64,000 bases of DNA from an uncultured Kangiella sp. (GTDB taxonomy: Bacteria; Pseudomonadota; Gammaproteobacteria; Enterobacterales; Kangiellaceae), in assembly GCA_950096615.1 (NCBI GenBank), contig CATNCP010000004.1, forward strand, positions 1-64,000. The letters are read 5' to 3'. Under the pieces are notes generated by a model. The model searched no databases, was not told where the DNA came from, and saw only the letters and a list, made by a program, of their open reading frames with translations. The translations under genes and the position numbers were made by a program. Shown one piece after another: positions 42,457 to 52,195 of this stretch (position 1 is the first letter of the stretch; each line of letters starts with the position of its first letter).

Positions 42457-42588
42457 TCGTTAGTACCTGATACACTCTGCTAAGACATTCTTAGACAGAG
42501 ACTTAGTTAAAATCACCATGCGACTTTCCCGTTGCCATGGGTCAATGAGTTTTATCGATTCATCATCCGTGCGAATCAACTTTTCCAA

Positions 42589-43281
42589 TTACTGCTCAGA
42601 AAAACCTATAAAATCAAGGGTTTGCTGAACCACTTCATCAATCGTTAAATCTGAGCTATCAATAACAAAAGCACCCTCTGCTGGCACCAATGGGGCCACA
42701 GTACGAGTGCGATCACGCTCATCTCTATCGATGATGCTTTTTAGAAGGTGCGAAATGTTAGCATCAACGCCCTTTTCGATCAACTGTTTATGGCGTCTTT
42801 CTGCCCGTATTTCGGGGCTTGCAGTCAAAAATACCTTATGCTCGGCATCTGTGAAAACCACGGTGCCCATGTCGCGCCCATCAGCGACCAAACCAGGCTC
42901 CTGTCTGAACTGCTTTTGACGAACCAACAAAGCATCTCGTACTTCTGGAATCGCAGCAACTTGCGAGGCCATAGCGCTAGTTTCATCTAATCGTAGCTGA
43001 ACACCGACATCTTCACCCTTCAGCAATACTTTCTGCTCGCTATTAACTTGCGGCTCAAATACCACATCAAGCTCTAGTGCCGCCTTGGAGACAGCATCAA
43101 CATCGGTGATATCGATATCGTTCTTGATCACTGACAAGGCGGTTAAACGATACAGCGCTCCACTATCGAGTAAATGATAACCAAGCTTGGTTGCCAAAAT
43201 TTGGCTAATGGTTCCTTTTCCAGAACCACTAGGGCCGTCGACAGTGATAACCGGAGCTTTTGCTGTTTTGTCGTTACTCAT
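42589..43281 (-). CDS. cmk: Cytidylate kinase
   Basis: 230 aa, full length. Phosphorylates CMP and dCMP. P-loop GPSGSGKGTIS at 15-25, then YRLTALSVI, GRDMGTVVF and RDERDRTR, all diagnostic. Lies 6 bp downstream of hisC and upstream of rpsA, a classic gammaproteobacterial order, though aroA, often between hisC and cmk, is absent here. Confidence 0.96.
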   Translation of the reverse strand: MSNDKTAKAPVITVDGPSGSGKGTISQILATKLGYHLLDSGALYRLTALSVIKNDIDITDVDAVSKAALELDVVFEPQVNSEQKVLLKGEDVGVQLRLDETSAMASQVAAIPEVRDALLVRQKQFRQEPGLVADGRDMGTVVFTDAEHKVFLTASPEIRAERRHKQLIEKGVDANISHLLKSIIDRDERDRTRTVAPLVPAEGAFVIDSSDLTIDEVVQQTLDFIGFSEQ

Positions 43282-43287
43282 GCCAAC

Positions 43288-44418
43288 CTACTTCGTCATC
43301 TCACGCAAGACTCGGATAAACTTAGCGTTTTCTTCCTCTAAGCCGATACTGACACGTAAATGATTAGGCATCTCATAATTAGCCACCGGACGAACAATAA
43401 CGCCCTGCTCCAACATGTGCTGGTAAATAGAACCCGCAGGCTTGCCCATATCCACAGTGATAAAGTTTGTCACTGATGGGATATAGTCATAGTTAAGATC
43501 TTTAAAAACAGCTTCGAGTTGTTCCATGCCAGCCTTATTAACGTCCAAGGCACGTTGTAAGTACTCGTGGTCATCTAATACTGCTTCGGCAGCTGCCAAA
43601 GCCAGTGAGTTCATATTGAACGGTTGGCGTGGGCGGTTAATCAAACCGGTAATTTCTTCATTCGCTACAGCATAACCCGCTCGAACGCCTGCTAAGCCGT
43701 AGGCCTTAGAGAAAGTACGAGTGACGATTAAGTTTGGATAGTCTTTAATCCAAGGAATCGTTTGAGGATAACCTTTATCTTCAACGTACTCGTAATACGC
43801 CTCGTCTAAAATCACCAAAACGTCTTCTGGCACCTTATCCATAAAGGCTTTTAGCTCGCCAGACTTGACCCAAGTACCTGTTGGGTTGTTAGGGTTCGCG
43901 ATAAATATCATACGCGTATTCGGCGTAATCGCTTCAGCCGTGGCTTCTAGGTCATGCCCCCAGTCTTTCGCTGGAATCACAACTTTCTTAGCGCCAATCG
44001 CTTGGGTCACTATCGGATAAACCACAAAAGCATGTTGTGAAAAAATCACTTCGTGCTCAGGAGCAACAAAAACACGTGCAATTAGCTCTAAAACGTCGTT
44101 TGAGCCATTACCCAATGTGATTTGATTGATATCAACACCTACACGTTCAGCGATTTTAGCCTTAAGATAATAACCGTTCGCATCAGGATAGCGTGCTAAT
44201 TCAGAAAACTCTTTCTCCATAGCAGCTTGCGCTTTCGGGCTGATTCCAATTGGGTTTTCATTGCTCGCCAACTTCACAATATTGGTAATCCCAAGCTCTC
44301 TTTCCAGCTCAGAAATAGGTTTACCAGGTTGGTATGGATGCAGCTCTTGCACCCCTGAATTCGCTAACTGTATAAAATCACAACTCATAACAGACTCCGT
44401 CGTTATTCTTTCGCTCAT
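43288..44418 (-). CDS. hisC: Histidinol-phosphate / aromatic aminotransferase
   Basis: 376 aa, PLP fold type I. KLASNENPIGISPKA near the start, ANPNNPTGTWV, DEAYYEYV and RTFSKAYGLAGVRAGYA (PLP Lys) give HisC. In this locus (serC-hisC-cmk) the enzyme is often the HisC2 copy that works on aromatic keto acids as well as histidinol phosphate. The ATG at 44418 starts MSERITTESVM; a Met at residue 11 is a possible alternative. No his operon nearby. Confidence 0.9.
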   Translation of the reverse strand: MSERITTESVMSCDFIQLANSGVQELHPYQPGKPISELERELGITNIVKLASNENPIGISPKAQAAMEKEFSELARYPDANGYYLKAKIAERVGVDINQITLGNGSNDVLELIARVFVAPEHEVIFSQHAFVVYPIVTQAIGAKKVVIPAKDWGHDLEATAEAITPNTRMIFIANPNNPTGTWVKSGELKAFMDKVPEDVLVILDEAYYEYVEDKGYPQTIPWIKDYPNLIVTRTFSKAYGLAGVRAGYAVANEEITGLINRPRQPFNMNSLALAAAEAVLDDHEYLQRALDVNKAGMEQLEAVFKDLNYDYIPSVTNFITVDMGKPAGSIYQHMLEQGVIVRPVANYEMPNHLRVSIGLEEENAKFIRVLREMTK

Positions 44419-44673
44419 TGCTTATACGAACTGTAAGCAAATTGTAGCCAAATAAATTTTGCGCACATTATCCAAGAAACTGCCCAAACTTTCACCCCAT
44501 ATGTCTAAAAATAGTCATTATCGACTCATACCACTATTGCATTAATAGTCGCTGACGGTATCTAGTTTAGATTCACAGTAGCAATTGCAAAATTTTTGTG
44601 AACTTCATCACAAAACCTTCCATTACACCTAAGAAGACTATAGATTGATGCATATTTGCTTCACGAAAGAGTT

Positions 44674-45417
44674 ATGCGCAAAGTCATCTACAAGATTGGC
44701 CGATTAAAAATCGTCATTGTGATCTCAATGATCGCGGTGCTTTTGGCGGTATTACTTAATTATTTGTTTCAATCCTTTCAAGAGGTTACGTTCAGCTATA
44801 GCTCTCTGCTACGGGCTGCAGTGATACCATTGATTGTTGCGCCTCTACTATCTTGGTACTTGGTCGGATTATTTTTACGAGTGATAGAGCTCGAGCAAAA
44901 GATGAGCGAATGGGCTCTATTTGATCAATTAACAGGCTTACTCAACCGCAGAGCTTTTTTGCACCGTGCGGAACAGGAGTATCGCTCTGCAAAACGCTAT
45001 CAAACTACTTTTGGGGTTGTGGTACTCGATCTGGATCATTTTAAAAGCATCAATGATCAGCATGGCCATAAAGCCGGAGACTCGATTCTTAGAGATTTTG
45101 GTGACTTAGTATTAGAGCACATTAGGCAAAGCGATATTTCGGGGCGCATTGGGGGAGAAGAGTTTGCTTTCATCTTACCGAACACTAACCTTGTTCAATC
45201 TAAAATGTTTGCCGAAAAGTTACTAAAAGCTGTGGCAGATAGAGTGGTAACCATTGATAATAAAGCGATAACCTACACTGCCAGTATCGGTATTACCGTA
45301 TCCTTTCCTGAAAATGATTTTAAAATCAACAACTTGATTCACCATGCTGACCAAGCTCTATACGAAGCCAAGTCAGCCGGTAGGAATTGCTATAAAGTGG
45401 CTGAAAGTCTACTTTAG
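44674..45417 (+). CDS. Diguanylate cyclase (GGDEF)
   Basis: About 247 aa from ATG 44674 with AAAGAG upstream; a TTG at 44656 would add six residues. Two TM helices (about 8-29 and 47-70), then a GGDEF domain: FDQLTGLLNRRAFLHR, DLDHFKSINDQHGHKAGD, and the active site GGEEF in RIGGEEFAFILP. It should make cyclic di-GMP. No I-site RxxD is obvious just before the active site (SDISGR). It interrupts the serC-hisC neighbourhood, and its 3' end overlaps the convergent serC by 9 bp. Confidence 0.9.
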   Translation: MRKVIYKIGRLKIVIVISMIAVLLAVLLNYLFQSFQEVTFSYSSLLRAAVIPLIVAPLLSWYLVGLFLRVIELEQKMSEWALFDQLTGLLNRRAFLHRAEQEYRSAKRYQTTFGVVVLDLDHFKSINDQHGHKAGDSILRDFGDLVLEHIRQSDISGRIGGEEFAFILPNTNLVQSKMFAEKLLKAVADRVVTIDNKAITYTASIGITVSFPENDFKINNLIHHADQALYEAKSAGRNCYKVAESLL

Positions 45418-46512
45418 TTTTTGCTCAAACTGATCCATAAAGCGGATCAAGGTTTCTACACCTTCAATGGACATAGCGTTATAAATGCTTGCTCGCAAAC
45501 CACCAAAGGTTTTGTGTCCTTTAAGTGCTATCAGATGACTCTCTCTGGCTTCATGTAAGAACCTTTCTTCGTGGTTCCGATCCTTCATTTGAATCGCAAC
45601 ATTCATGAAAGAGCGCGAGCCCTTAGCCACAGGAGAGTGATAAAAATCTGATTGATCAACATAGTCATACAGCATGTGCGCTTTTTGAAGATTACGTTTA
45701 TGCATTTCTTCAATACCACCCTGCTCCAACAGCCACTCAAACACCAAGCCAGCGAAATAAATACCAAAACTAGGCGGTGTGTTCGGCATAGAACCTTTAC
45801 TCGATACGTACGGGTACTGGAATAAACTTGGCACGCGCTCGGTCTGGAAAGTCTCAAGCAGGTCTTCGCGGACAATGACAACGGTCATTCCTGACGGCCC
45901 TATATTTTTCTGAGCGCCAGCGTAGATAAGAGCGTATTTTTCAATATCAATCGGACGTGACAAAATATCAGAACACATGTCACTGACTAACTTACCGGAG
46001 AAACTCTGAGGATCATCTTGGAACTGAACGCCAACGATTGTTTCATTTGAAGTGAAATGCAGGTATTTGCCTTTGTCATCCAATGACCATTCACTCTCAG
46101 GCACTAATTCCAATAAGCCATCGGAGTTTGTACGAATCCCTTGCTGAATATGCATGTCGCCGAAACGATTCGCTTCCTTGATACACATTCTAGACCAGTG
46201 GTCCATTTCAAGGTAGTTTGCCGTTTCACCTGGCGCCAAGAAGTTCATCGGTACCATTGCGAATTGGTGGGATGCACTGCCGTGCATAAACAGCACTTTA
46301 TAATTCTTAGGAATATTCAGAAGCTTGCGTAAGTCCGCTTCTGTTTTATCTAGAATCTCCTGAAAGTCTGGAGTGCGGTGACCCAATTCCATCACTGAAC
46401 AGCCATATCCATTCCAGTTAAGCAGTTCTTTTTGTGCGCGCTCTAATACTTCTGTCGGTATCGCAGCAGGACCGGCACTAAAGTTAAATGCGCGAGTCAT
46501 GTCTAATCCCAT
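45409..46512 (-). CDS. serC: Phosphoserine aminotransferase
   Basis: 367 aa. Makes phosphoserine, and 4-phosphohydroxythreonine for PLP synthesis. RAFNFSAGPAAIPTEVLERAQ at the start, GSASHQFAMVPMNFL, and the PLP Lys in YAGAQKNIGPSGMTVVIVRE are diagnostic. The listed start gives five extra residues before the usual start MTRAFNFSAGP; that Met (46500) may be the real one. gyrA lies upstream across a 69-bp gap with a hairpin. Confidence 0.95.
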   Translation of the reverse strand: MGLDMTRAFNFSAGPAAIPTEVLERAQKELLNWNGYGCSVMELGHRTPDFQEILDKTEADLRKLLNIPKNYKVLFMHGSASHQFAMVPMNFLAPGETANYLEMDHWSRMCIKEANRFGDMHIQQGIRTNSDGLLELVPESEWSLDDKGKYLHFTSNETIVGVQFQDDPQSFSGKLVSDMCSDILSRPIDIEKYALIYAGAQKNIGPSGMTVVIVREDLLETFQTERVPSLFQYPYVSSKGSMPNTPPSFGIYFAGLVFEWLLEQGGIEEMHKRNLQKAHMLYDYVDQSDFYHSPVAKGSRSFMNVAIQMKDRNHEERFLHEARESHLIALKGHKTFGGLRASIYNAMSIEGVETLIRFMDQFEQKLK

Positions 46513-46541
46513 CCTAATAACCTAATACACATTATTGATAT

Positions 46542-46574
46542 GACCAAAGGCTAACGAATTGTTAGCCCAAGGTC
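46542..46574 (-). terminator. Hairpin between gyrA and serC
   Basis: GACC-AAA-GGCTAAC-GAATT-GTTAGCC-CAA-GGTC: a 7-bp inner and 4-bp outer stem with a symmetric internal loop. There is no proper T run after it, so it may be an attenuating or processing structure rather than a strong terminator. Confidence 0.45.
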
Positions 46575-46581
46575 TAATAGC

Positions 46582-49203
46582 TTAATCTTCTATTGAGTCA
46601 TCTTTGTCTTCTGAATCCGAGGTCGTCTCTTCCGTGACCTCTTCAGCACCATCTTCTAACTCATCATCATCAACATCCAGTTCGACAATACGCTGTAACC
46701 CTACAAGGGTTTCTTTATCATCCAAGCGGATTAAGCGCACACCTTGCGTGTTACGCCCCATGATGCGAATGTCGTCAACACCGGTTCGAATAAGGGTTCC
46801 GCCTTTACTGATCAGCATAACTTCATCGCCTTCAATCACCGGCACCGCTGAAACCACTTCACCATTACGCTCACTCATTTGAATCGAGATAACGCCTTGA
46901 CCGCCGCGACCACGCAATGGGTGATCTTCTACAGCAGTACGCTTACCATAACCATTTTCAGTGGCAGTCAGGATTGAGCAATCTTCTTCCGCTACCAACA
47001 TTTGGATTACTTTAGCGTTATCTGGAAGTTTCATACCGCGAACACCACGAGCAGTACGACCCATTGCTCTCACCGCGTCTTCACCGAAACGAATAACTTT
47101 ACCCGCATCACTGAACAGCATGATTTCGTCTTCGCCTGCCGTTTCAGCAACGCCAATCAACTCATCATCATCAGCAATAGTAAGTGCGATAATACCGTTA
47201 GCTCGAGGACGCGAGAACTGCTCTAAAGACGTTTTCTTCACAGTACCATTCGCTGTCGCCATGAAGACATAACGGTCTTCTGAGAACTCACGAATTGGAA
47301 GAATGGCACTAATCTTTTCATCTTTTTCCAAAGGCAGTACGTTAACTATCGGTTTGCCGCGTGAACCACGACCAGCATTCGGTAATTCGAATACTTTTAA
47401 CCAGTAAACTTTGCCTCGAGACGAGAAGCATAAAATCATGTCATGAGTCGAAGCCACCAATAAACGATCAATGAAATCTTCATCTTTCATCTTGGTGGCA
47501 GACTTACCTCGGCCACCACGGCGTTGTGCTTTGTAGTCTGACAGGGACTGATACTTCACATAACCTTCGTGGGAAAGCGTTACCACTACGTCTTCTTCAG
47601 TGATAAGGTCAGCAATAGTTAAGTCTAGCTTGCTTTCTAGGATCTCTGAGCGACGCTCATCACCAAAGTTTTCTTTAACTTCTTCAAGCTCTTCACGAAT
47701 CACCTCAAGCAAGCGCTCTTTGCTCATTAAGATATGCAGTAACTCTTCGATAAGGCCAAGCAAGTCTTTGTATTCACTAATAATTTTATCGTGTTCAAGA
47801 CCAGTAAGCTTATGTAGTCGTAGCTCAAGAATCGCTTTTGCTTGTTCTTCAGAAAGCTTGTAATAACCATCATGGAAACCAAACTCAGCTGCTAAATGTT
47901 CTGGACGGCAGGCTTCTGTACCGGCACGAGCCAACATATCAGCCACTTGGCCTGGAGCCCACTGACGGTCCATCAGCTGCTCTTTTGCTTCTTTTGGCGT
48001 AGGAGACTTCTTGATCAGCTCAATCACTTCATCAATATTAGCCAAAGCAATGGCTAAGCCTTCTAACACATGAGCTTTTTCACGCGCTTTTCGTAAATCA
48101 TAAATCGTACGACGCGTAACCACTTCACGACGGTGCGTCACGAAAGCATCTAATGCGTCTTTTAGGTTGAATAAACGTGGCTGGCCATTGTCTAGTGCAA
48201 CCATGTTAATACCGAACACGTTCTGCATTTGTGACTGTGCATATAGGTTATTCAACACAACTTCTGGCACTTCACCTTTACGCAGCTCAATCACCATACG
48301 CATACCGTCTTTATCTGACTCGTCACGTAGGCCAGTAATACCTTCAATCTTTTTGTCTTTAACCAGCTCAGCAATCTTCTCAATCAAGCGAGCTTTGTTC
48401 ACCTGGTAAGGTAACTCGGTTACAACAATAGAATCTTTACCGTTTTTCTCGTCAGTCTCAATGTGACTACGAGCACGCAAGTAAATCTTGCCACGGCCAG
48501 TGTGGTAAGCGTCCACAATCCCCGCACGACCGTTAATAATCGCTGCAGTTGGGAAGTCAGGGCCTGTCACATATTCCATCAATTCTGGAATGGTAATATC
48601 AGGGTTATCAATTAACGCTAAACAGCCATCAATCACTTCATTTAAGTTATGAGGCGGAATATTGGTCGCCATACCAACAGCGATACCAGAAGAACCGTTA
48701 ACTAAAAGGTTAGGAATTCGAGTCGGAAGAACGATTGGCTCAGACTCAGACCCATCGTAGTTGTCCTCAAAGTCTACAGTTTCTTTATCCAAATCGGCTA
48801 ACAGCTGATGAGCCAACTTCATCATACGGACTTCCGTATAACGCATTGCAGCAGCTGAATCGCCATCAATCGAACCAAAGTTACCTTGGCCATCGACCAG
48901 CATGTAACGCAAAGAGAACGGCTGTGCCATACGAACAATGGTGTCGTAAACAGCAGAATCACCGTGAGGGTGGTATTTACCAATCACATCACCAACCACA
49001 CGCGCAGATTTTTTATAAGGCTTATTAAAATCGTTACCCAGCACACTCATGGCGTAAAGAACGCGTCGATGTACAGGTTTTAATCCATCCCTAACATCTG
49101 GGAGTGCACGACCAACGATGACGCTCATGGCGTAGTCCAAATAGGACGTTTTTAACTCATCTTCAATATTGACCGGCAGGATCTCTTTGGCAAGTTCACC
49201 CAT
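46582..49203 (-). CDS. gyrA: DNA gyrase subunit A
   Basis: 873 aa. Cleaves and rejoins DNA in supercoiling. Catalytic Tyr lies in [11 protein letters not shown], and the quinolone region reads [19 protein letters not shown], with Ser and Asp at the positions equivalent to E. coli 83 and 87, so no classic resistance change. The C-terminal domain has the six-bladed beta-pinwheel with the GyrA box [10 protein letters not shown], and the tail is acidic ([23 protein letters not shown]). Confidence 0.98.
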   Translation of the reverse strand: MGELAKEILPVNIEDELKTSYLDYAMSVIVGRALPDVRDGLKPVHRRVLYAMSVLGNDFNKPYKKSARVVGDVIGKYHPHGDSAVYDTIVRMAQPFSLRYMLVDGQGNFGSIDGDSAAAMRYTEVRMMKLAHQLLADLDKETVDFEDNYDGSESEPIVLPTRIPNLLVNGSSGIAVGMATNIPPHNLNEVIDGCLALIDNPDITIPELMEYVTGPDFPTAAIINGRAGIVDAYHTGRGKIYLRARSHIETDEKNGKDSIVVTELPYQVNKARLIEKIAELVKDKKIEGITGLRDESDKDGMRMVIELRKGEVPEVVLNNLYAQSQMQNVFGINMVALDNGQPRLFNLKDALDAFVTHRREVVTRRTIYDLRKAREKAHVLEGLAIALANIDEVIELIKKSPTPKEAKEQLMDRQWAPGQVADMLARAGTEACRPEHLAAEFGFHDGYYKLSEEQAKAILELRLHKLTGLEHDKIISEYKDLLGLIEELLHILMSKERLLEVIREELEEVKENFGDERRSEILESKLDLTIADLITEEDVVVTLSHEGYVKYQSLSDYKAQRRGGRGKSATKMKDEDFIDRLLVASTHDMILCFSSRGKVYWLKVFELPNAGRGSRGKPIVNVLPLEKDEKISAILPIREFSEDRYVFMATANGTVKKTSLEQFSRPRANGIIALTIADDDELIGVAETAGEDEIMLFSDAGKVIRFGEDAVRAMGRTARGVRGMKLPDNAKVIQMLVAEEDCSILTATENGYGKRTAVEDHPLRGRGGQGVISIQMSERNGEVVSAVPVIEGDEVMLISKGGTLIRTGVDDIRIMGRNTQGVRLIRLDDKETLVGLQRIVELDVDDDELEDGAEEVTEETTSDSEDKDDSIED

Positions 49204-49432
49204 TCTGAAAAACCCTTTAAATTCTGATAGTTATAGTTAGAAAGTCAAAGACACTATGCTTCGATTTAAGCAGATAATTCTAACACAGGCCTCTATTTAT
49301 CGCTAATTTTTATGCGCCTATCCGTATGTTTTTTGTACGATTTATCAATATATTTTAGATTGGTTAGGAATTAGACTTTTGTTGGGTATAATAACCGCAG
49401 TAACTCATTGATTATCAGTAAGTGAGGGAGCT

Positions 49433-50788
49433 TTGAACCAAAGCACCGAACAAGCATCATTACGCCATGTCGAGCAAATTATCAGTCCTGAATGGGTCAT
49501 TCCGATCAGTCAAAATGGCAAGCGCCAGCTGACGCCCTTTCATAACTACTCGGTAGCGATTAATAAACACAAAATAGTCGCTATAAAACCGACGAAGGAC
49601 TTACTCGAAGACTACTCAACAGACAACCACCTGCTACTGCCTGGACAGGCTTTGCTCCCAGGTTTTATCAACTGCCATACTCATGCAGCCATGAGTTTGT
49701 TTAAAGGTCTGTCTGATGATTTGCCGCTCATGATGTGGCTTGAAAACCATATCTGGCCAGCAGAAAAAAAGTGGGTTGATGATAAGTTTTGTGAAGACGG
49801 TGCCACTTTAGCTATCGCTGAAATGCTGCTTTCCGGCACCACTTGCTTCAATGATATGTATTTCCAGCCCAATATGACCGCAAAAGCAGCGCAAAACATC
49901 GGTATGCGCGCCATGATTGGTATGTTGGTGTTTGACTTTCCATCAGTCTGGGGCTCTGGCTGGGAGGCTTACGTAAAAAAAGGGTTAAGCCTTCGCGATG
50001 ATTATAAGCATAGCGATCTCCTAAGCTTTGCCTTCGCACCTCACGCACCCTACACTGTATCCGATGAGCCTCTGAGCAAGATTGCTACCTTGAGCAACGA
50101 ATTATCAATACCGGTTCATATGCACATCCATGAGACCGCCCACGAGATCAAAGAAAGCTTATCTCAATATGGAAAAAGGCCACTGAAGCGGCTGCAAGAG
50201 CTCGGCTTGGTTAACCCAAACCTTATTGCCGTTCACATGACGCAATTACAGCGTAATGAAATCGAAACGGTCGCGAGTCATGGCGTTTCGGTTGTGCATT
50301 GTCCACAATCTAATATGAAATTAGCCAGCGGCATTAGCCCAATACAAGATTTACTCACTGCTGAGGTTAACATTGCGCTGGGAACCGACGGCAACGCCAG
50401 TAACAATGATTTAAACATGTTCTCTGAAATGAAGACCGCGTCGTTATTAAGTAAAGTTTACACGGGCTCTGCTCAGGCTTGCTCCGCAAAAGATACTTTG
50501 TATGCAGCAACGATGGGCGGCGCTAAGGCGCTCGGTCTAGAAGATATCTGTGGCTCTATTGAAGTCGGTAAAGCAGCAGATTTGACCGCCATTAACCTAG
50601 AAACTCTACAAGCACAGCCGATGTATGATCCCGTGTCGCAAATCGTTTATACTGCAGGGCGTGAGCAAGTCAGCCACGTCTGGGTTAACGGCAAGCTTCA
50701 GGTAGCCGATGGGAAACTGACGCAACTCGACGAAACCAAACTAATTCAAATGGCCAAAACTTGGCGCAATAAAATCGAACATTCATAG
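49433..50788 (+). CDS. mtaD: 5-methylthioadenosine / S-adenosylhomocysteine deaminase family hydrolase
   Basis: 451 aa, amidohydrolase superfamily (TRZ/ATZ). Metal ligands in [17 protein letters not shown] (His-x-His), HMHIHET, VHMTQL and [17 protein letters not shown]. Deaminates MTA, SAH or adenosine. TTG start at 49433 behind GTGAGGGA. The order mtaD-ubiG-HAD phosphatase matches the equivalent cluster divergent from gyrA in pseudomonads. Substrate range is not readable. Confidence 0.88.
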   Translation: MNQSTEQASLRHVEQIISPEWVIPISQNGKRQLTPFHNYSVAINKHKIVAIKPTKDLLEDYSTDNHLLLPGQALLPGFINCHTHAAMSLFKGLSDDLPLMMWLENHIWPAEKKWVDDKFCEDGATLAIAEMLLSGTTCFNDMYFQPNMTAKAAQNIGMRAMIGMLVFDFPSVWGSGWEAYVKKGLSLRDDYKHSDLLSFAFAPHAPYTVSDEPLSKIATLSNELSIPVHMHIHETAHEIKESLSQYGKRPLKRLQELGLVNPNLIAVHMTQLQRNEIETVASHGVSVVHCPQSNMKLASGISPIQDLLTAEVNIALGTDGNASNNDLNMFSEMKTASLLSKVYTGSAQACSAKDTLYAATMGGAKALGLEDICGSIEVGKAADLTAINLETLQAQPMYDPVSQIVYTAGREQVSHVWVNGKLQVADGKLTQLDETKLIQMAKTWRNKIEHS

Positions 50789-50798
50789 GTCAAACTTT

Positions 50799-51530
50799 AT
50801 GTCACAAACTGAGCAACAAGATGCACCTAAAGCGAACGTTGATCCCCATGAGATTAACAAGTTTGAGCAAATGGCTTCACGCTGGTGGGATAAAGATGGT
50901 GATTTTAAACCGCTGCATGATATCAACCCGCTCCGCCTTAAGTTCATCATGGACCGCGTCGGAAGCTTGCATGGCAAAAAAGTACTGGATGTTGGTTGTG
51001 GTGGCGGCATCTTAAGTGAGGCCATGGCCAAAGAAGGCGCCATTGTCACAGGCATTGATATGGGTGAAATGCCTCTGCAAGTTGCAAAGTTACACAAACT
51101 AGAATCTGGCGTTGATGTTGAGTATTTACAAACCACGGCCGAAGATTTTGCTGAAAAGCATGCTGGTGAATTTGACTTGGTGACTTGTTTAGAAATGTTA
51201 GAGCATGTCCCTGAGCCAAGCTCAATCATTCAAGCCTGTCGACAGCTCGTAAAGCCGAGCGGCGATGTCTTCTTTTCAACGATTAACCGCAACCCCAAAA
51301 GTTTTATGTTTGCCATTGTTGGCGCTGAGTATTTATTACAGATGCTACCGAAAGGCACTCATGACTTTAAAAAGTTTATCCGACCTTCTGAGCTCGAAGC
51401 ATGGAGTCGCCCCAATGGGCTAGATTTTAAAAGTATCGAAGGCATGCATTATAATCCGCTGACGAAAAAATACTGGATGAGTGACAACGTCGATGTGAAC
51501 TATATTGTTCACACACAACCTAGCCGTTAA
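50799..51530 (+). CDS. ubiG: Ubiquinone biosynthesis O-methyltransferase
   Basis: 243 aa. SAM-binding motif [16 protein letters not shown] near 65-80; [22 protein letters not shown] at the start and [21 protein letters not shown] in the middle are UbiG signatures. Performs both O-methylations of ubiquinone synthesis at the membrane. Ten bases after mtaD and two before the phosphatase, an operon. Confidence 0.96.
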   Translation: MSQTEQQDAPKANVDPHEINKFEQMASRWWDKDGDFKPLHDINPLRLKFIMDRVGSLHGKKVLDVGCGGGILSEAMAKEGAIVTGIDMGEMPLQVAKLHKLESGVDVEYLQTTAEDFAEKHAGEFDLVTCLEMLEHVPEPSSIIQACRQLVKPSGDVFFSTINRNPKSFMFAIVGAEYLLQMLPKGTHDFKKFIRPSELEAWSRPNGLDFKSIEGMHYNPLTKKYWMSDNVDVNYIVHTQPSR

Positions 51531-51532
51531 TC

Positions 51533-52195
51533 ATGAAACCAACCATAAAGGGCATCTTATTCGATCTTGACGGCACATTGCTGGATACAGCTCCAGATAT
51601 GGCTCTAGCTTTAAACATCCAAAGAGATGCCCACGGACTGAAGCCTCTTCCCTACTCTGAGATTAGGCCATTTGTCTCTCACGGCGCGATTGCTATGCTA
51701 AAGATCGGCTTTGACATAACTCCTCAAGATGCCAATTTCAACGCAATGCGCGAACAGTATCTTCACACCTACAGTGAAAACCTAGCGGTTAAGACTGACT
51801 TGTTTGATGGGTTAAAGGACTTTCTCCAGCGACTTGAAAATACAGGCATAAAATGGGGCATAGTGACCAATAAGCCTGCGTTCTTAACCACTCCTCTATT
51901 GCGTGCTCTTAACTTAGATAAACGAGCTTCCACTGTTATCAGCGGTGACACTATTGAGCCCAGAAAACCTAATCCAGCGCCACTTTTTGCGGCATGTAAA
52001 GAAGCCGAGCTCATACCGTCACAATGTATTTATGTTGGTGATGCAGAAAGAGATATTGCTGCAGGTCGCGCCGCGGGGATGAAAACCGTTCTGGCAAACT
52101 GGGGTTATATAACACCGGAAGACGATACTGCCCGCTGGGAAGCTGATATCAGCTTAGAGCAACCCGAAGATTTATATTCCTTGCTTAGTCAGTAA
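51533..52195 (+). CDS. HAD phosphatase of the Gph/MupP group
   Basis: 220 aa, HAD subfamily IA. DLDGTLLDTAPDMALALN near 11-28 (nucleophile Asp), TNKPAFLT (Thr motif II), Lys of RKPNPAP, and VGDAERDIAAGRAAGMKT (acidic motif IV). In general annotation this would be phosphoglycolate phosphatase; in the mtaD-ubiG context of pseudomonads the matching gene is mupP, the MurNAc-6-phosphate phosphatase of cell-wall recycling. I cannot decide between them: amgK/murU are not in the window. The end overlaps the convergent EAL gene by 11 bp. Confidence 0.85.
   Translation: MKPTIKGILFDLDGTLLDTAPDMALALNIQRDAHGLKPLPYSEIRPFVSHGAIAMLKIGFDITPQDANFNAMREQYLHTYSENLAVKTDLFDGLKDFLQRLENTGIKWGIVTNKPAFLTTPLLRALNLDKRASTVISGDTIEPRKPNPAPLFAACKEAELIPSQCIYVGDAERDIAAGRAAGMKTVLANWGYITPEDDTARWEADISLEQPEDLYSLLSQ

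Noticed and set aside
41036-42463. Several antisense frames over rpsA
   Set aside because: They follow from codon bias of the ribosomal protein gene, are Ser/Thr-rich and lack ribosome-binding sites.
46604-49083. Antisense frames over gyrA
   Set aside because: Low-complexity Ser-rich translations without family features; shadows of gyrA.
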